Positions 32,715 to 41,334 of a stretch of DNA of 64,000 nucleotides are shown here, piece after piece (positions within the stretch are counted from its first letter, which is position 1; the number at the start of each line of letters is the position of its first letter). A program made the position numbers and the translations under genes. The notes under the pieces are model-generated. The model made no database searches, was not told where the DNA came from, and worked only from the letters and a program-made list of their open reading frames with translations. Origin of the DNA: Aliiroseovarius marinus (GTDB lineage Bacteria; Pseudomonadota; Alphaproteobacteria; Rhodobacterales; Rhodobacteraceae); assembly GCF_004360145.1 (NCBI RefSeq), contig NZ_SAIT01000011.1:174939-238938 (forward strand), read 5' to 3'.

Positions 32715-33686
32715 TTAGGCGAAGCGGTTCAGGGCATCGATAAAGACGGGGGCGTCGACATTGCCGCCGGACACAACGACAATCACCGTATCCCCCTTGA
32801 TCTCGAGCGGTTGGAAGAGCGCCGCAGCCAGTGCGACGGCCGCGCCGGGTTCGATCACCAACTTCAGGCGGGTGAAGGCATGGGCCATGGCGCGCAGGCA
32901 ATCCTCGTCCGAGACGGTCAACCCGGTGCCGCACAGGCGCTGCATGATGGGGAAGGTCAATTCGCCGGGTGACGGTGTGATGATCGCGTCGCAAATAGAT
33001 CCGGTCAGCTGCGCATTGCGTCGGATCGCGCCAGCTTCAAGGGACCGCGCGACGTCGTCAAACCCCTTGGGTTCGACGGGGCGCACCTTCAGGCCGGGGG
33101 CTTCGTGATCCAGCGCCAAGGCGATGCCTGCCGTCAGGCCACCACCACCACAGGGCACCAGTACCTGCGCGTCGCGGATGCCTTCGTCACGCGCTTGGTT
33201 GGCAATTTCAAGCCCAACGGTGCCTTGGCCTGCGATAACCGCTTCGTTGTCGAACGGCTTGATCAGGGTCAGGTCGTTTTCTTGCGCCAGCCGCGCACCG
33301 ATCTCGTCCCGGTTTTCTGTCGCACGGTCATACAGTACGACCCGCGCGCCCAACGCGCGGGTGTTGTCGATCTTCAGCTGCGGTGCGTCCGAGGGCATCA
33401 CGATCGTAGACGGCGTCTGGTTCTGGCGCGCTGCCAGCGCAATGCCCTGCGCGTGGTTGCCGGATGAAAAGGCGATCACGCCCATCTCGCGTTGATCTGC
33501 GGTCAGCTGGGAAATCGCGTTATGCGCGCCGCGATATTTGAAGCTGCCCGTGTGCTGCAGGCACTCGGGTTTCACATAGACCTGCCGCCCGGCGATCTCG
33601 TCCAGAAAAGGTGAGGTCAGAAGCGGTGTGCGCCGGACGTGTCCCGCGTTGCGGCGGGCGGCATTGCGGATCTCGTTGATGTTCAA
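32715..33686 (-). CDS. Threonine/serine dehydratase (or serine racemase), PLP type II
   Basis: A 323-residue fold-type II PLP enzyme. The Schiff-base lysine is in GSFKYRGAHN near residue 53, the phosphate loop is CGGGGLTAG, and no ACT regulatory domain follows, so it is of the catabolic or serine-racemase branch. The start is set at a TTG: the sequence GGAGA lies seven bases before it, the next residues NINEIRNAARR begin as relatives do, and TTGA overlaps the preceding stop by four bases. An ATG six codons earlier would overlap by 22 bases. Confidence 0.88.
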   Translation of the reverse strand: MNINEIRNAARRNAGHVRRTPLLTSPFLDEIAGRQVYVKPECLQHTGSFKYRGAHNAISQLTADQREMGVIAFSSGNHAQGIALAARQNQTPSTIVMPSDAPQLKIDNTRALGARVVLYDRATENRDEIGARLAQENDLTLIKPFDNEAVIAGQGTVGLEIANQARDEGIRDAQVLVPCGGGGLTAGIALALDHEAPGLKVRPVEPKGFDDVARSLEAGAIRRNAQLTGSICDAIITPSPGELTFPIMQRLCGTGLTVSDEDCLRAMAHAFTRLKLVIEPGAAVALAAALFQPLEIKGDTVIVVVSGGNVDAPVFIDALNRFA

Positions 33687-34510
33687 CGCATTTTCTCCAA
33701 CCATTCAGTGATGGTGGCCAAGCTTTCGGGCTCGTCCAGAAACGGGACATGACCGCGATCGGGAACTTTCGCATAGCCCATGTCAGGGCGCCGCTTACGC
33801 ATTTCGGCGACCGTCTCGGCAGACAGAAGGTCCGAGTTTTCGCCGTGGATCAGTGCCAGCGGTAGACCATCCATCGCGTCAAAGAAGGGCCAGAGGTCGG
33901 GGGCGGGTTGTGCGCCCGCCGCCTCAACCGCGTCGCGCAGGGCAGGGTCGTAACGGTTGGTCAGACCCTTGTTGTCCTGTTCAAACAGGTTGTGGCATTC
34001 CTCGACCCAGCGTTCCATCGGGACGTTCTTGAAGCCGAAATCGGCCATAAGCTTTGCGCGGGCCTCGGCGGCTTCTTCGATGGTCTTGGCGGACGGTTTG
34101 CGGCCCAAATAGCCCATGATGTTCTCAAGTCCGCCCGGCGCAAGCTCGGGGCCGATATCGTTCATGCAGACGCCTAACAGCTTGTCCTTCACCGTGGCGG
34201 CAAGGCCCATCGCAATCAGCCCCCCGCGTGAGGTGCCAAGGATGGCGGCTTTCTCGATCCCTAGATGGTTCATCAAAAAGAGCGCATCCAGCCCTTCCTG
34301 CGGCACCGTATAGGTTTTGTGATCGCCCCAGTCCGACTGCCCCCGCCCGCGATAATCCATGCGGATCAGGCGCACGCCCTTCAAATGCGGCGCGACGAAG
34401 TTGAAATCGTCCGAGTTACGCGTCAGCCCCGACAGGGCAAGAACAGGAAGGCCTTCGCCCTCGTCCCGATAGGCGATTTCCAGTCCGTCATTGGCGGTGA
34501 ATGTCTGCAT
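33683..34510 (-). CDS. Alpha/beta hydrolase of unknown substrate
   Basis: A 275-residue alpha/beta hydrolase with nucleophile motif GTSRGG (near residue 95), an N-terminal LSGLTRNSDDF oxyanion region and final histidine in DRGHVPFLDEP. It belongs to the broad family containing esterases, haloperoxidase-like and lactonase enzymes. It is the first gene of the minus-strand series that continues with the threonine dehydratase, to which it is coupled by a four-base overlap. No signal peptide is present. Confidence 0.87.
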   Translation of the reverse strand: MQTFTANDGLEIAYRDEGEGLPVLALSGLTRNSDDFNFVAPHLKGVRLIRMDYRGRGQSDWGDHKTYTVPQEGLDALFLMNHLGIEKAAILGTSRGGLIAMGLAATVKDKLLGVCMNDIGPELAPGGLENIMGYLGRKPSAKTIEEAAEARAKLMADFGFKNVPMERWVEECHNLFEQDNKGLTNRYDPALRDAVEAAGAQPAPDLWPFFDAMDGLPLALIHGENSDLLSAETVAEMRKRRPDMGYAKVPDRGHVPFLDEPESLATITEWLEKMR

Positions 34511-34570
34511 GCGTGTCTTCCCTTGGCGATGTTGCGTGCAGTAAGCACCAGATCGTCACGAGGGTCCAGA

Positions 34571-34634
34571 GGGAGGGGCGCTGCCCCTCTGCGCTGCGCG
34601 CATTCACCCCGAGGTATTTTGGGCAAGAGGAAGT
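34571..34634. repeat. Dispersed intergenic element, copy 2 (inverted)
   Basis: Read on the minus strand, it has the core TCTTGCCCAAAATACCTCGGGG followed by the GC hairpin built on GGGGCAGCGCCCC. It lies between the fabI terminator and the alpha/beta hydrolase start. It matches the copies near 1.4, 38.1 and 47.5 kb. Confidence 0.65.
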
Positions 34635-34643
34635 GGGGGCGCA

Positions 34644-34670
34644 GAAAAAAGGCCCCCAAGTCGGGAGCCT
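34644..34670 (-). terminator. Terminator after fabI
   Basis: On the minus strand GGCTCCC-GACTT-GGGGGCC forms a seven-pair stem (one G-T) followed by TTTTTT. It lies 25 bases after the fabI stop. Confidence 0.85.
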
Positions 34671-34694
34671 TTGAAGGGTCGTGTTTGAGCCGGA

Positions 34695-35483
34695 TCACAG
34701 ATTGTCCGGCTGTGGCATGCCTAGTACATGGAAGCCGCTGTCGACGGTGATGATTTCGCCGGTGGTGCAGTTGCCATAGTCGGATGCCAGATAGACGGCG
34801 GTGCCGCCCACGGCTTCCAGCGTGGCGTTCTTGCGGAGGGGCGCGTTTTGTTCCGTATGGCGGAAGGTCTTGCGTGCGCCACCGATGGCGGCTCCTGCCA
34901 GCGTTTTCATCGGGCCGGGCGAGATCGCGTTCACGCGGATGCCGTTCGGGCCAAGGTCGTTGGCCAGATAGCGCACAGAAGCTTCCAGAGCCGCCTTCGC
35001 CACGCCCATTACGTTGTAGAACGGCGTCACGCGGTTCGAGCCGCCATAGGTCAGCGTCAGGATCGTGCCGCCATTGGTCATTTTGGGGGACACACGGCGC
35101 GCGACCTCGATCAAGGAATAGCAGCTGATGTCCATCGAGTGCTTGAAGTTCGCACGTGATGTATCGACGAAACGGCCCGTCAGCTCGTTCTTGTCGGAAT
35201 AGGCAATCGCGTGGACCAGAAAGTCGATCGAGTCCCACTTGGACCACAGGTCATCAAACCCTTTGTCCAGCGCGTCGTCGTCCGTCACATCCATGTCGAC
35301 CAGAATGTCCGAGCCCACTGATTCCGCCAGCGGGGCCACGCGCTGACCGAACGCCTCGCCCTGATAGGAAAATGCCAGTTCCGCGCCCTCATTGGCCATT
35401 GCCTGCGCAATACCCCATGCGATGGACCGCTGGTTTGCAACTCCCATGATGAGGCCGCGTTTGCCTTGCATAAGCCCTGCCAT
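34695..35483 (-). CDS. fabI: Enoyl-[acyl-carrier-protein] reductase (NADH)
   Basis: A 262-residue short-chain dehydrogenase-like enzyme that makes the last reduction in each fatty-acid elongation cycle. The glycine-rich region is GVANQRSIAWGIA (residues 14-26), and the catalytic Tyr and Lys are in YNVMGVAK, the FabI Y-x6-K spacing, followed by ISPGPMKTLA. It follows fabB by nine bases, so fabB and fabI are one transcript that ends at the hairpin behind fabI. The presence of FabI implies triclosan-type susceptibility unless other isozymes exist elsewhere. Confidence 0.96.
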   Translation of the reverse strand: MAGLMQGKRGLIMGVANQRSIAWGIAQAMANEGAELAFSYQGEAFGQRVAPLAESVGSDILVDMDVTDDDALDKGFDDLWSKWDSIDFLVHAIAYSDKNELTGRFVDTSRANFKHSMDISCYSLIEVARRVSPKMTNGGTILTLTYGGSNRVTPFYNVMGVAKAALEASVRYLANDLGPNGIRVNAISPGPMKTLAGAAIGGARKTFRHTEQNAPLRKNATLEAVGGTAVYLASDYGNCTTGEIITVDSGFHVLGMPQPDNL

Positions 35484-35492
35484 GTCAGTTCC

Positions 35493-36722
35493 TCACTCTT
35501 GGTATTTGCTCAGGATCATCGACCCGTTGGTGCCGCCAAAACCGAAGCTGTTGGTCATCACGCTGTCCAGTCCTGCGTTTTCCACCAGCGTCGTGGCGAT
35601 TTCGCCTTCGTTGATGGCAGGGTCCAGGTTTTCGACGTTGATCGACGGCGCGATGAAGTCGTTGTCCAGCATCAGCAGGCAATAAACGGCCTCTTGCGCG
35701 CCGGTGGCGCCTTGGCTGTGGCCGGTCATCGACTTGGTCGAGCTGATCGGAGGTGTCGAGCCTTCGCCAAAGACGCGGCGCACGGCTTCCACTTCGCCCA
35801 CATCGCCGACAGGGGTCGAGGTGCCGTGGGCGTTGATGTAGCCCACCTTGCGGCCTTCCGGCAGCATATCCATCGCCAGTCGCATGGCACGTTCACCGCC
35901 CTCGCCGGATGGAGCCACCATGTCGTGACCATCCGAGGTCGCACCATAGCCAGTGACCTCGGCATAGATCTTCGCGCCGCGGGCTTTTGCGTGCTCCAGA
36001 TCTTCCAGCACCAGAATGGCACCGCCGCCACCGATCACGAACCCGTCGCGGTCGGCGTCAAATGCGCGCGAGGCTTTCTCGGGCGTGTCGTTGTACTTGG
36101 ACGACATCGCACCCATCGCGTCAAAGAGGCACGAGAGCGTCCAGTCCAGTTCCTCGCCGCCACCCGCGAACATTACGTCCTGCTTGCCCATCATGATTTG
36201 CTCGGCCGCGTTGCCGATGCAGTGCAAAGACGTCGAGCAGGCCGAGGTGATCGAATAGTTGATGCCCTTGATCTTGAAAGCGGTCGCAAGGTTTGCAGAA
36301 ATCGTCGAGCCCATGCATTTCGGAACCGCGAACGGCCCGATCCGCTTGGTCGCGCCGGATTTCAGCGCGGTCTGGTGGGCTGCAAACATCGCGCTGGTCG
36401 ATGGACCGCCCGAGCCAGCCACAAGACCGGTACGCGGGTTCACCACGTCATCTTCGCCAAGACCGGCATCCTCGATCGCCTGGCTCATCGCGATATGCGC
36501 ATAAGCGGCACCCGGCCCCATGAAGCGCAGCGTGCGCTTGTCCACATGTTCTTTGATGTCGATATCCGGCATGCCAGCGATCTGACTGCGGAAGCCATGG
36601 TCAACCATGTCTTGATTGGCGGTGATGCCGGACTTGCCAGCCTTGAGCGAGGCCAGAACCTCGTCCTTGTTGTTCCCGATGGCCGAGACAATGCCCAGAC
36701 CGGTAACGACGACACGACGCAT
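35493..36722 (-). CDS. fabB: Beta-ketoacyl-ACP synthase I
   Basis: A 409-residue condensing enzyme with the Cys-His-His triad. The active-site cysteine is in the SACSTSLHCIG segment, the first histidine in NAHGTSTPVGD, and the second in SMTGHSQGATG. FabB elongates unsaturated intermediates made by FabA. The ATG giving MRRVVVTGLGIVSAIG matches the family start; sequence before it is not conserved. It lies downstream of fabA on the same strand, but a hairpin in the 216-base gap separates the two, so partial independent transcription of fabB-fabI is likely. Confidence 0.96.
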   Translation of the reverse strand: MRRVVVTGLGIVSAIGNNKDEVLASLKAGKSGITANQDMVDHGFRSQIAGMPDIDIKEHVDKRTLRFMGPGAAYAHIAMSQAIEDAGLGEDDVVNPRTGLVAGSGGPSTSAMFAAHQTALKSGATKRIGPFAVPKCMGSTISANLATAFKIKGINYSITSACSTSLHCIGNAAEQIMMGKQDVMFAGGGEELDWTLSCLFDAMGAMSSKYNDTPEKASRAFDADRDGFVIGGGGAILVLEDLEHAKARGAKIYAEVTGYGATSDGHDMVAPSGEGGERAMRLAMDMLPEGRKVGYINAHGTSTPVGDVGEVEAVRRVFGEGSTPPISSTKSMTGHSQGATGAQEAVYCLLMLDNDFIAPSINVENLDPAINEGEIATTLVENAGLDSVMTNSFGFGGTNGSMILSKYQE

Positions 36723-36849
36723 GCGTGGCCTCCCTTGAAAACGTTCAATTCTTAGTAGGGGATTGGTGGGGGTGGTGCAAGGCGGTGGTGGGTGTCTGAT
36801 CCAACAGCCTTGACGGTTTGGCCAGATAGACAAGGTCTTACACTGAACG

Positions 36850-36878
36850 CAAAACGGCGGCCCAAGTGGAGCCGCCGT
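36850..36878 (-). terminator. Terminator between fabA and fabB
   Basis: On the minus strand ACGGCGGC and GGCCGCCGT form a stem with an eight-base loop, followed by TTTTG. It lies after the fabA stop and before the fabB promoter region. Confidence 0.7.
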
Positions 36879-36938
36879 CGATAGATGTGTCTGTCGGATG
36901 TCGATATGGCGTCGTGCCCGGTGCCCTTCAGCCTAGGC

Positions 36939-37448
36939 TTAGCTCTCGCTCAGCGCGACCTTCATGTCTTTCACCTGATAGATCACTTCGCCGTCGGCCT
37001 CGACGATCCCATCGGCAACACCCATGGTCAGGCGGCGGGTCTGGATCGCTTTGGTGAAGTCGATCTTGTAGGTCAACATCTTGCGGTCCGGGCGGACCAT
37101 GCCGGTCAGCTTCACTTCGCCAACACCCAACGCATAGCCGCGCCCCTGCCAGCCGCGCCAGCCTAGGTTAAATCCGGTCAGCTGCCACAGACCGTCCAGC
37201 CCCAGACAACCGGGCATGATCGGGTTGCCGGGGAAGTGGCAGTCGAAGAACCACAGGTCGGGGGTGATGTCGAACTCGGCCAGAACGTGGCCTTTTCCGT
37301 GTGCGCCACCATCGCCCGAAATCTCGGTGATGCGGTCCATCATCAGCATCGGCGGGGCCGGAAGCTGCGCATTGCCGGGGCCAAACAGCTCGCCCGCTGC
37401 GCATTTCAAAAGGTCTTCCTTGCCAAAGCTTGTGGGATAGTCCGCCAT
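36939..37448 (-). CDS. fabA: 3-hydroxydecanoyl-ACP dehydratase/isomerase
   Basis: A 169-residue hot-dog-fold enzyme that dehydrates 3-hydroxydecanoyl-ACP and isomerises the product to cis-3-decenoyl-ACP, the branch point for unsaturated fatty acids. The active-site histidine is in [14 protein letters not shown] and the acidic residue in [11 protein letters not shown]. Its length is standard. It is divergent from irr with about 190 bases between them; this fabA/irr neighbourhood is characteristic of Rhodobacteraceae and suggests iron-linked control of membrane lipid genes (inference). Confidence 0.96.
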   Translation of the reverse strand: MADYPTSFGKEDLLKCAAGELFGPGNAQLPAPPMLMMDRITEISGDGGAHGKGHVLAEFDITPDLWFFDCHFPGNPIMPGCLGLDGLWQLTGFNLGWRGWQGRGYALGVGEVKLTGMVRPDRKMLTYKIDFTKAIQTRRLTMGVADGIVEADGEVIYQVKDMKVALSES

Positions 37449-37634
37449 CTTCGCCCCATATCTTGTGTGTTCTCAGTCCACCACCCTCTAGCACCCGCGC
37501 AAAGCCCGACGCAAGAGCGGGCGACGGCGCGCAAGGGCAATCTGAAGCGCAAAGACCAGTTTTTATTGGCGCTCGCCGCCCAGAGCCCTTATATTCGCTT
37601 GGAAACATCCGTTAGAAGTCAGAAGAGCCGGATC

Positions 37635-38051
37635 ATGACGCAGGAAAATCGCCACACCGAAGCCGACTGGTTGTCCAGCGCTGGGCTGCGCCCGACGCGG
37701 CAGCGTCTGGCCTTGGCGCATTTGCTGATCGGGGATGGAAAGCACCGTCACGTCACCGCCGAAAGCCTGTATGAGGCGACGCGCGATGGGGCGGACAAGG
37801 TGTCGCTTGCGACGGTCTATAATACGCTGCGGGTTTTCTCAGACGCCGGCCTGCTGCGCGAGATTACAGTGAACGGCGCGCGCAGCTATTTCGACACAAA
37901 CGTCACCAACCACCCGCATTTCTTCTGGGAAGACACAGAAGAGCTGATGGATGCGCCCGACGAAGATCTGAAGATTGCGCAACTGCCTGAAGCGCCCGAA
38001 GGGGCCGAGATCGCCAAAGTCGACGTGGTGATCCGCCTGCGCCGCAGTTAA
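37635..38051 (+). CDS. irr: Fur-family iron response regulator Irr
   Basis: A 138-residue Fur-superfamily regulator. The winged helix spans residues 8-80, with GLRPTRQRLALAHLL and KVSLATVYNTLRVFSDAGLL. The Irr-type metal/heme region reads NHPHFFWEDTEEL, and the C-terminus ends VDVVIRLRR, as in Irr. It lacks the CxxC zinc pairs of true Fur. Irr represses or activates heme and iron genes when iron is low. The start is the ATG at MTQENRH. The same-strand downstream DNA is a palindrome-rich element, not a gene. Confidence 0.93.
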   Translation: MTQENRHTEADWLSSAGLRPTRQRLALAHLLIGDGKHRHVTAESLYEATRDGADKVSLATVYNTLRVFSDAGLLREITVNGARSYFDTNVTNHPHFFWEDTEELMDAPDEDLKIAQLPEAPEGAEIAKVDVVIRLRRS

Positions 38052-38061
38052 TCTGCATCCG

Positions 38062-38206
38062 CATTTTCTTGTCATAAATATCTTGGGGTTCGAAGGCTTC
38101 CCGGAAACTGTCCGGGGGACAGTTTCGCCTGAGAACGGGCGGAGCCCAGAGTGACCCGAAGGGGCACAGGGGGCAAAGCCCCTGAAGGCCGCGCGGTTAC
38201 GCGCGG
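38062..38206. repeat. Dispersed intergenic element, copy 3, with extra perfect palindromes
   Basis: The core ATTTTCTTGTCATAAATATC-TTGGGG starts ten bases after the irr stop. It is followed by a perfect 10-bp stem GAAACTGTCC-GGG-GGACAGTTTC (38104-38126), the GGGGC-AAA-GCCCC hairpin (38167-38184) and CCGCGCG-GTTA-CGCGCGG (38189-38206). No gene lies in the 277-base gap; the 120 bases beyond the element show nothing else. Confidence 0.7.
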
Positions 38207-38328
38207 CTCTGTTGTTTCGCGAAGGCGCCAAGCGTTTTCAGTTCACATTGGATCGCTTGTTCGCTGCCTCTCCCTTCGGTCGAACGCGAAAAGCGATGCC
38301 CAACATTTTAATGGGAACTGGAAACGCT

Positions 38329-38757
38329 TTAGCCGATGCCAACTACCTCGAAATCAAAAATCAGGGTCTTGCCGGCCAGCGCGTGGTTGGCGTCCAGCGT
38401 GACGGTCTCGTCGGTCAGGTTGGTAACGGTGACCGGAACGGGCTGACCCTGCGGGCCGCTCATCTGCAGCTGAATGCCAACTTCCAGCGGGATCTCAGCA
38501 GGAATGTCAGCGCGCGGCACTTCCAGAACGGCTTCGTCATGACGCGGGCCATACGCCTCTTCCGGCACGATCGAGACTTTTTTCTTGTCGCCCACCTTCA
38601 TACCGGGCAGCGCCTTATCAAGACCGGGAATGATCATGCCCGAGCCCACTTCGAACTCCAACGGATCGCGGCCTTCTGAACTGTCGAAAACGCTGCCGTC
38701 TTCCAGAGTGCCAGTATAATGAATGCGCACCTTCGCGCCTTGCGTGACTTCGGTCAT
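38329..38757 (-). CDS. FKBP-type peptidyl-prolyl isomerase, SlyD-like
   Basis: A 142-residue FKBP with an inserted IF-chaperone flap, as in SlyD. The FKBP core has VRIHYTGTLEDGSVFDSS (residues 9-26) and GMIIPGLDKALPGM, the flap follows (PRADIPAEIP), and the end LDANHALAGKTLIFDFEVV is the SlyD signature. The histidine-rich metal-binding tail of E. coli SlyD is absent. It catalyses proline isomerisation and assists folding in the cytoplasm. It is a single gene between irr and an unknown gene. Confidence 0.92.
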   Translation of the reverse strand: MTEVTQGAKVRIHYTGTLEDGSVFDSSEGRDPLEFEVGSGMIIPGLDKALPGMKVGDKKKVSIVPEEAYGPRHDEAVLEVPRADIPAEIPLEVGIQLQMSGPQGQPVPVTVTNLTDETVTLDANHALAGKTLIFDFEVVGIG

Positions 38758-38868
38758 AGGAACCTCGTGATGTCTGGGAATGAATGGACGAGGCCGAGGC
38801 GGTAACGCAGCGGGTGCTCGTGTCGGATAGGGGTGTTTAACGAAAAACGCGCCGGATGGAAACGTCGC

Positions 38869-39729
38869 CTAGAACCACTGCCCCGGTTCCATCAGCCCCA
38901 AATCCAGAAGCTGCTGTGAATTCCACTGGAACTTCGTGGTGTTGTGCCAGTTGAAGCTGTGGACGTCGTGTTTCGACCCAGCGTTCGTTTTCAGCGCCTT
39001 GGCGGTGCGGAAGCTGGCGACGGTGACGGTGATGTTGTGGTGCCACGGGCAGGAATAGGTGTTGTATTCCTCGTCATTGAACGTGTGGTTTGGGCGCAGC
39101 TTCAGGCCAGGTTTGGCTTTGAACAGGGACACGCGGTCGATCTTGTGGCCGTTTGCCGGGACGTGCTCCTCGAATCGCCAGCGCAGACCGCCGAAGAAAT
39201 CCAGTTGTCGGTCCAGCGGGTCGCCATCCGGACCTTTGAGCCCATGCGCGTAATAGCCGGACTTGTCCAAACAAGCGTGGTCCAGTGACACCGCATTCGG
39301 GAACTGGTCCAGGTCGTCGGCATACAGATCCACCACATAGCTCAGCACCGCATCGCGACGCTCTTCGGTTTGGAAGGCCAACAGCTCGCCCACGGTGCGG
39401 GATTCGCAGAACGGGTGGAACAGGTATTCGGCATTGAAACAGTAATACAGCCACGTGCCGGGGGCGGCCTCGATCACCTGATTGATGGCGTCCACAACAG
39501 CCGCCGCAGTGGCGTCGAAACTGATGCGGTGAATGGATTTTTCCAGATCATTGGGCAGGTCCAGCGCATCCGGCGCAAAGACCAAAACCGCCCGGAACCC
39601 GGCGTCCTGATGGTGGCGAATGGTGCTGTCGACCTCGACCAGATCCTCGACGAAAATCATCGCGACGGGGCCTTTGGCCAAGACAGCCCCCGAGGTCTGA
39701 AGGAACTGATGAAGGTCGCTATACCGCAT
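38869..39729 (-). CDS. Conserved hypothetical protein, possibly glycosyltransferase-like
   Basis: A 286-residue soluble protein without signal peptide or membrane segments. Visible features are a Rossmann-like start (AVLAKGPVAMIFVEDLVEVDSTIRHHQDAGF in pieces: GPVAMIFVEDLVEVD, HHQDAGFRAVLVFAP). Later come an acidic segment (YVVDLYADDLDQFPNAV) and a C-terminal aromatic and histidine-rich part (YSCPWHHNITV, FNWHNTTKF). It resembles Rhodobacteraceae proteins labelled family 2 glycosyltransferase, but no D-x-D triad can be singled out with confidence. Divergent from miaB. Confidence 0.6.
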   Translation of the reverse strand: MRYSDLHQFLQTSGAVLAKGPVAMIFVEDLVEVDSTIRHHQDAGFRAVLVFAPDALDLPNDLEKSIHRISFDATAAAVVDAINQVIEAAPGTWLYYCFNAEYLFHPFCESRTVGELLAFQTEERRDAVLSYVVDLYADDLDQFPNAVSLDHACLDKSGYYAHGLKGPDGDPLDRQLDFFGGLRWRFEEHVPANGHKIDRVSLFKAKPGLKLRPNHTFNDEEYNTYSCPWHHNITVTVASFRTAKALKTNAGSKHDVHSFNWHNTTKFQWNSQQLLDLGLMEPGQWF

Positions 39730-39890
39730 GATGTGCCCCAGTTGGTGTCCCGCTGATTTGCGAGGTCTTGCCGATTGCCGACAGAAATTTCATGAAATCA
39801 ACCTGTTTTGCAAGCGTTGCGGGCCTGATCCCTTTGCTGTAACAGGCGGGAACTTGAGCTTGTGCTGCTAAAAACCTTGGGAAACGCGCC

Positions 39891-41216
39891 ATGTCCGACA
39901 AGAAAAAACTCTTCATCCGCACCTATGGCTGCCAGATGAACGTCTATGACAGTGAACGCATGGCCGAAGCGCTGGGCGCGGATGGGTATGTGCAGACCGA
40001 GACGCCGGATGATGCGGATATGATCCTGCTGAACACCTGCCACATCCGCGAAAAGGCCGCCGAGAAGGTCTATTCGGAACTGGGACGTTTCAAGGGTTTG
40101 AAGGCCGAAAAGCCCGATCTGAAGATCGGCGTGGCGGGCTGTGTCGCGCAGGCTGAGGGTGAGGAAATCATGCGCCGTCAGCCGATGGTCGATCTGGTGG
40201 TTGGTCCGCAGACCTATCACCGTCTGCCTACGATGATGGAGCAGGTGGCCAAGGGCGAAAAGGCGTTAGACACCGATTTCCCCGAGGAAGACAAATTCGA
40301 ACACTTGCCCAAGCTGCGCGGCACCAAAGCCAAGCGCGCCCCGGCGGCATTCCTGACGGTTCAAGAAGGCTGCGACAAGTTCTGCGCCTTCTGCGTGGTG
40401 CCCTATACCCGCGGGGCCGAAGTCAGCCGCCCGGTCGAACGCATCCTGCGCGAAGCACGCGAGCTGGTTGAGCGTGGCGTGCGCGAAATCACTCTCTTGG
40501 GCCAGAACGTCAACGCCTATCATGGCGCTGGGCCGGATGGCGATTGGTCGCTGGCCAAGCTGATCTGGGCGCTAGACGAAATCGACGGGTTGGAGCGCAT
40601 CCGCTTCACCACCTCGCACCCCAATGACATGAGCGACGACCTGATCGAGGCACATGGCACCTGCAAGAAGTTGATGCCTTATCTGCACCTGCCGGTTCAG
40701 TCGGGCTCGGACAAGATCCTGAAGAGGATGAACCGCAGCCACACTGCCGAAAGCTATCTGCGCCTGATCGAACGGATTCGCGAGGCGCGCCCGGATATCC
40801 TGATCTCGGGTGACTTCATCGTGGGCTTCCCGGAAGAGGATGATCAGGATTTTGAAGACACCATGAACCTGATCCGCGAAGTGAACTATGGGCAGGCCTT
40901 CAGCTTCAAATACTCGACCCGCCCCGGCACCCCGGCAGCGGAACGCGCGCTGGTGGATGATGCGGTCGCCTCCGAGCGGCTCTATCGTCTGCAAGCGCTG
41001 ATCACCGAACAGCAACGTGCCATTCAAAACAGCATGGTCGGCCAAGAGGTCGGCGTACTGTTTGAAAAGAAAGGCCGTCTCGAAGGCCAGATGGTCGGAA
41101 AATCCGATCACCTGCACGCAGTGCACGTTCAGTGTGACGCGGCCGTTGGCGATCTGCGTCGCGTGCGCATCACCGACAGCGGGCCGAACTCGCTGGCCGG
41201 CGAGCTTGTGGAATAA
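39891..41216 (+). CDS. miaB: tRNA-2-methylthio-N6-dimethylallyladenosine synthase
   Basis: A 441-residue radical-SAM methylthiotransferase that adds a methylthio group to position 37 of tRNAs reading UNN codons. The N-terminal UPF0004 domain supplies three cysteines for the auxiliary cluster ([11 protein letters not shown] near residue 12, [11 protein letters not shown] near 48, GCVAQAEG near 83). The radical SAM cluster is CDKFCAFC near residue 158, and a TRAM domain closes the protein. Its length is normal. It begins the series miaB-phoH-ybeY-corC-lnt, a common alphaproteobacterial order. A 16-base palindrome follows the stop. Confidence 0.97.
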   Translation: MSDKKKLFIRTYGCQMNVYDSERMAEALGADGYVQTETPDDADMILLNTCHIREKAAEKVYSELGRFKGLKAEKPDLKIGVAGCVAQAEGEEIMRRQPMVDLVVGPQTYHRLPTMMEQVAKGEKALDTDFPEEDKFEHLPKLRGTKAKRAPAAFLTVQEGCDKFCAFCVVPYTRGAEVSRPVERILREARELVERGVREITLLGQNVNAYHGAGPDGDWSLAKLIWALDEIDGLERIRFTTSHPNDMSDDLIEAHGTCKKLMPYLHLPVQSGSDKILKRMNRSHTAESYLRLIERIREARPDILISGDFIVGFPEEDDQDFEDTMNLIREVNYGQAFSFKYSTRPGTPAAERALVDDAVASERLYRLQALITEQQRAIQNSMVGQEVGVLFEKKGRLEGQMVGKSDHLHAVHVQCDAAVGDLRRVRITDSGPNSLAGELVE

Positions 41217-41224
41217 GCAGAGTG

Positions 41225-41240
41225 CTGCCTGCGCAGGCAG
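41225..41240. repeat. Perfect 16-base palindrome after miaB
   Basis: CTGCCTGCGCAGGCAG is fully self-complementary and lies nine bases after the miaB stop. There is no T-run, so it is not a standard terminator; it may stabilise the miaB 3' end or bind a dimeric protein. Confidence 0.5.
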
Positions 41241-41334
41241 TGAGATGACAATCACATGACATTTTGCGGATGGGGCTTGCGCGCGCCGTCCGCTCTTGGC
41301 ACCATCAGGGTATAGACCTGACAGGAGACCCCAT

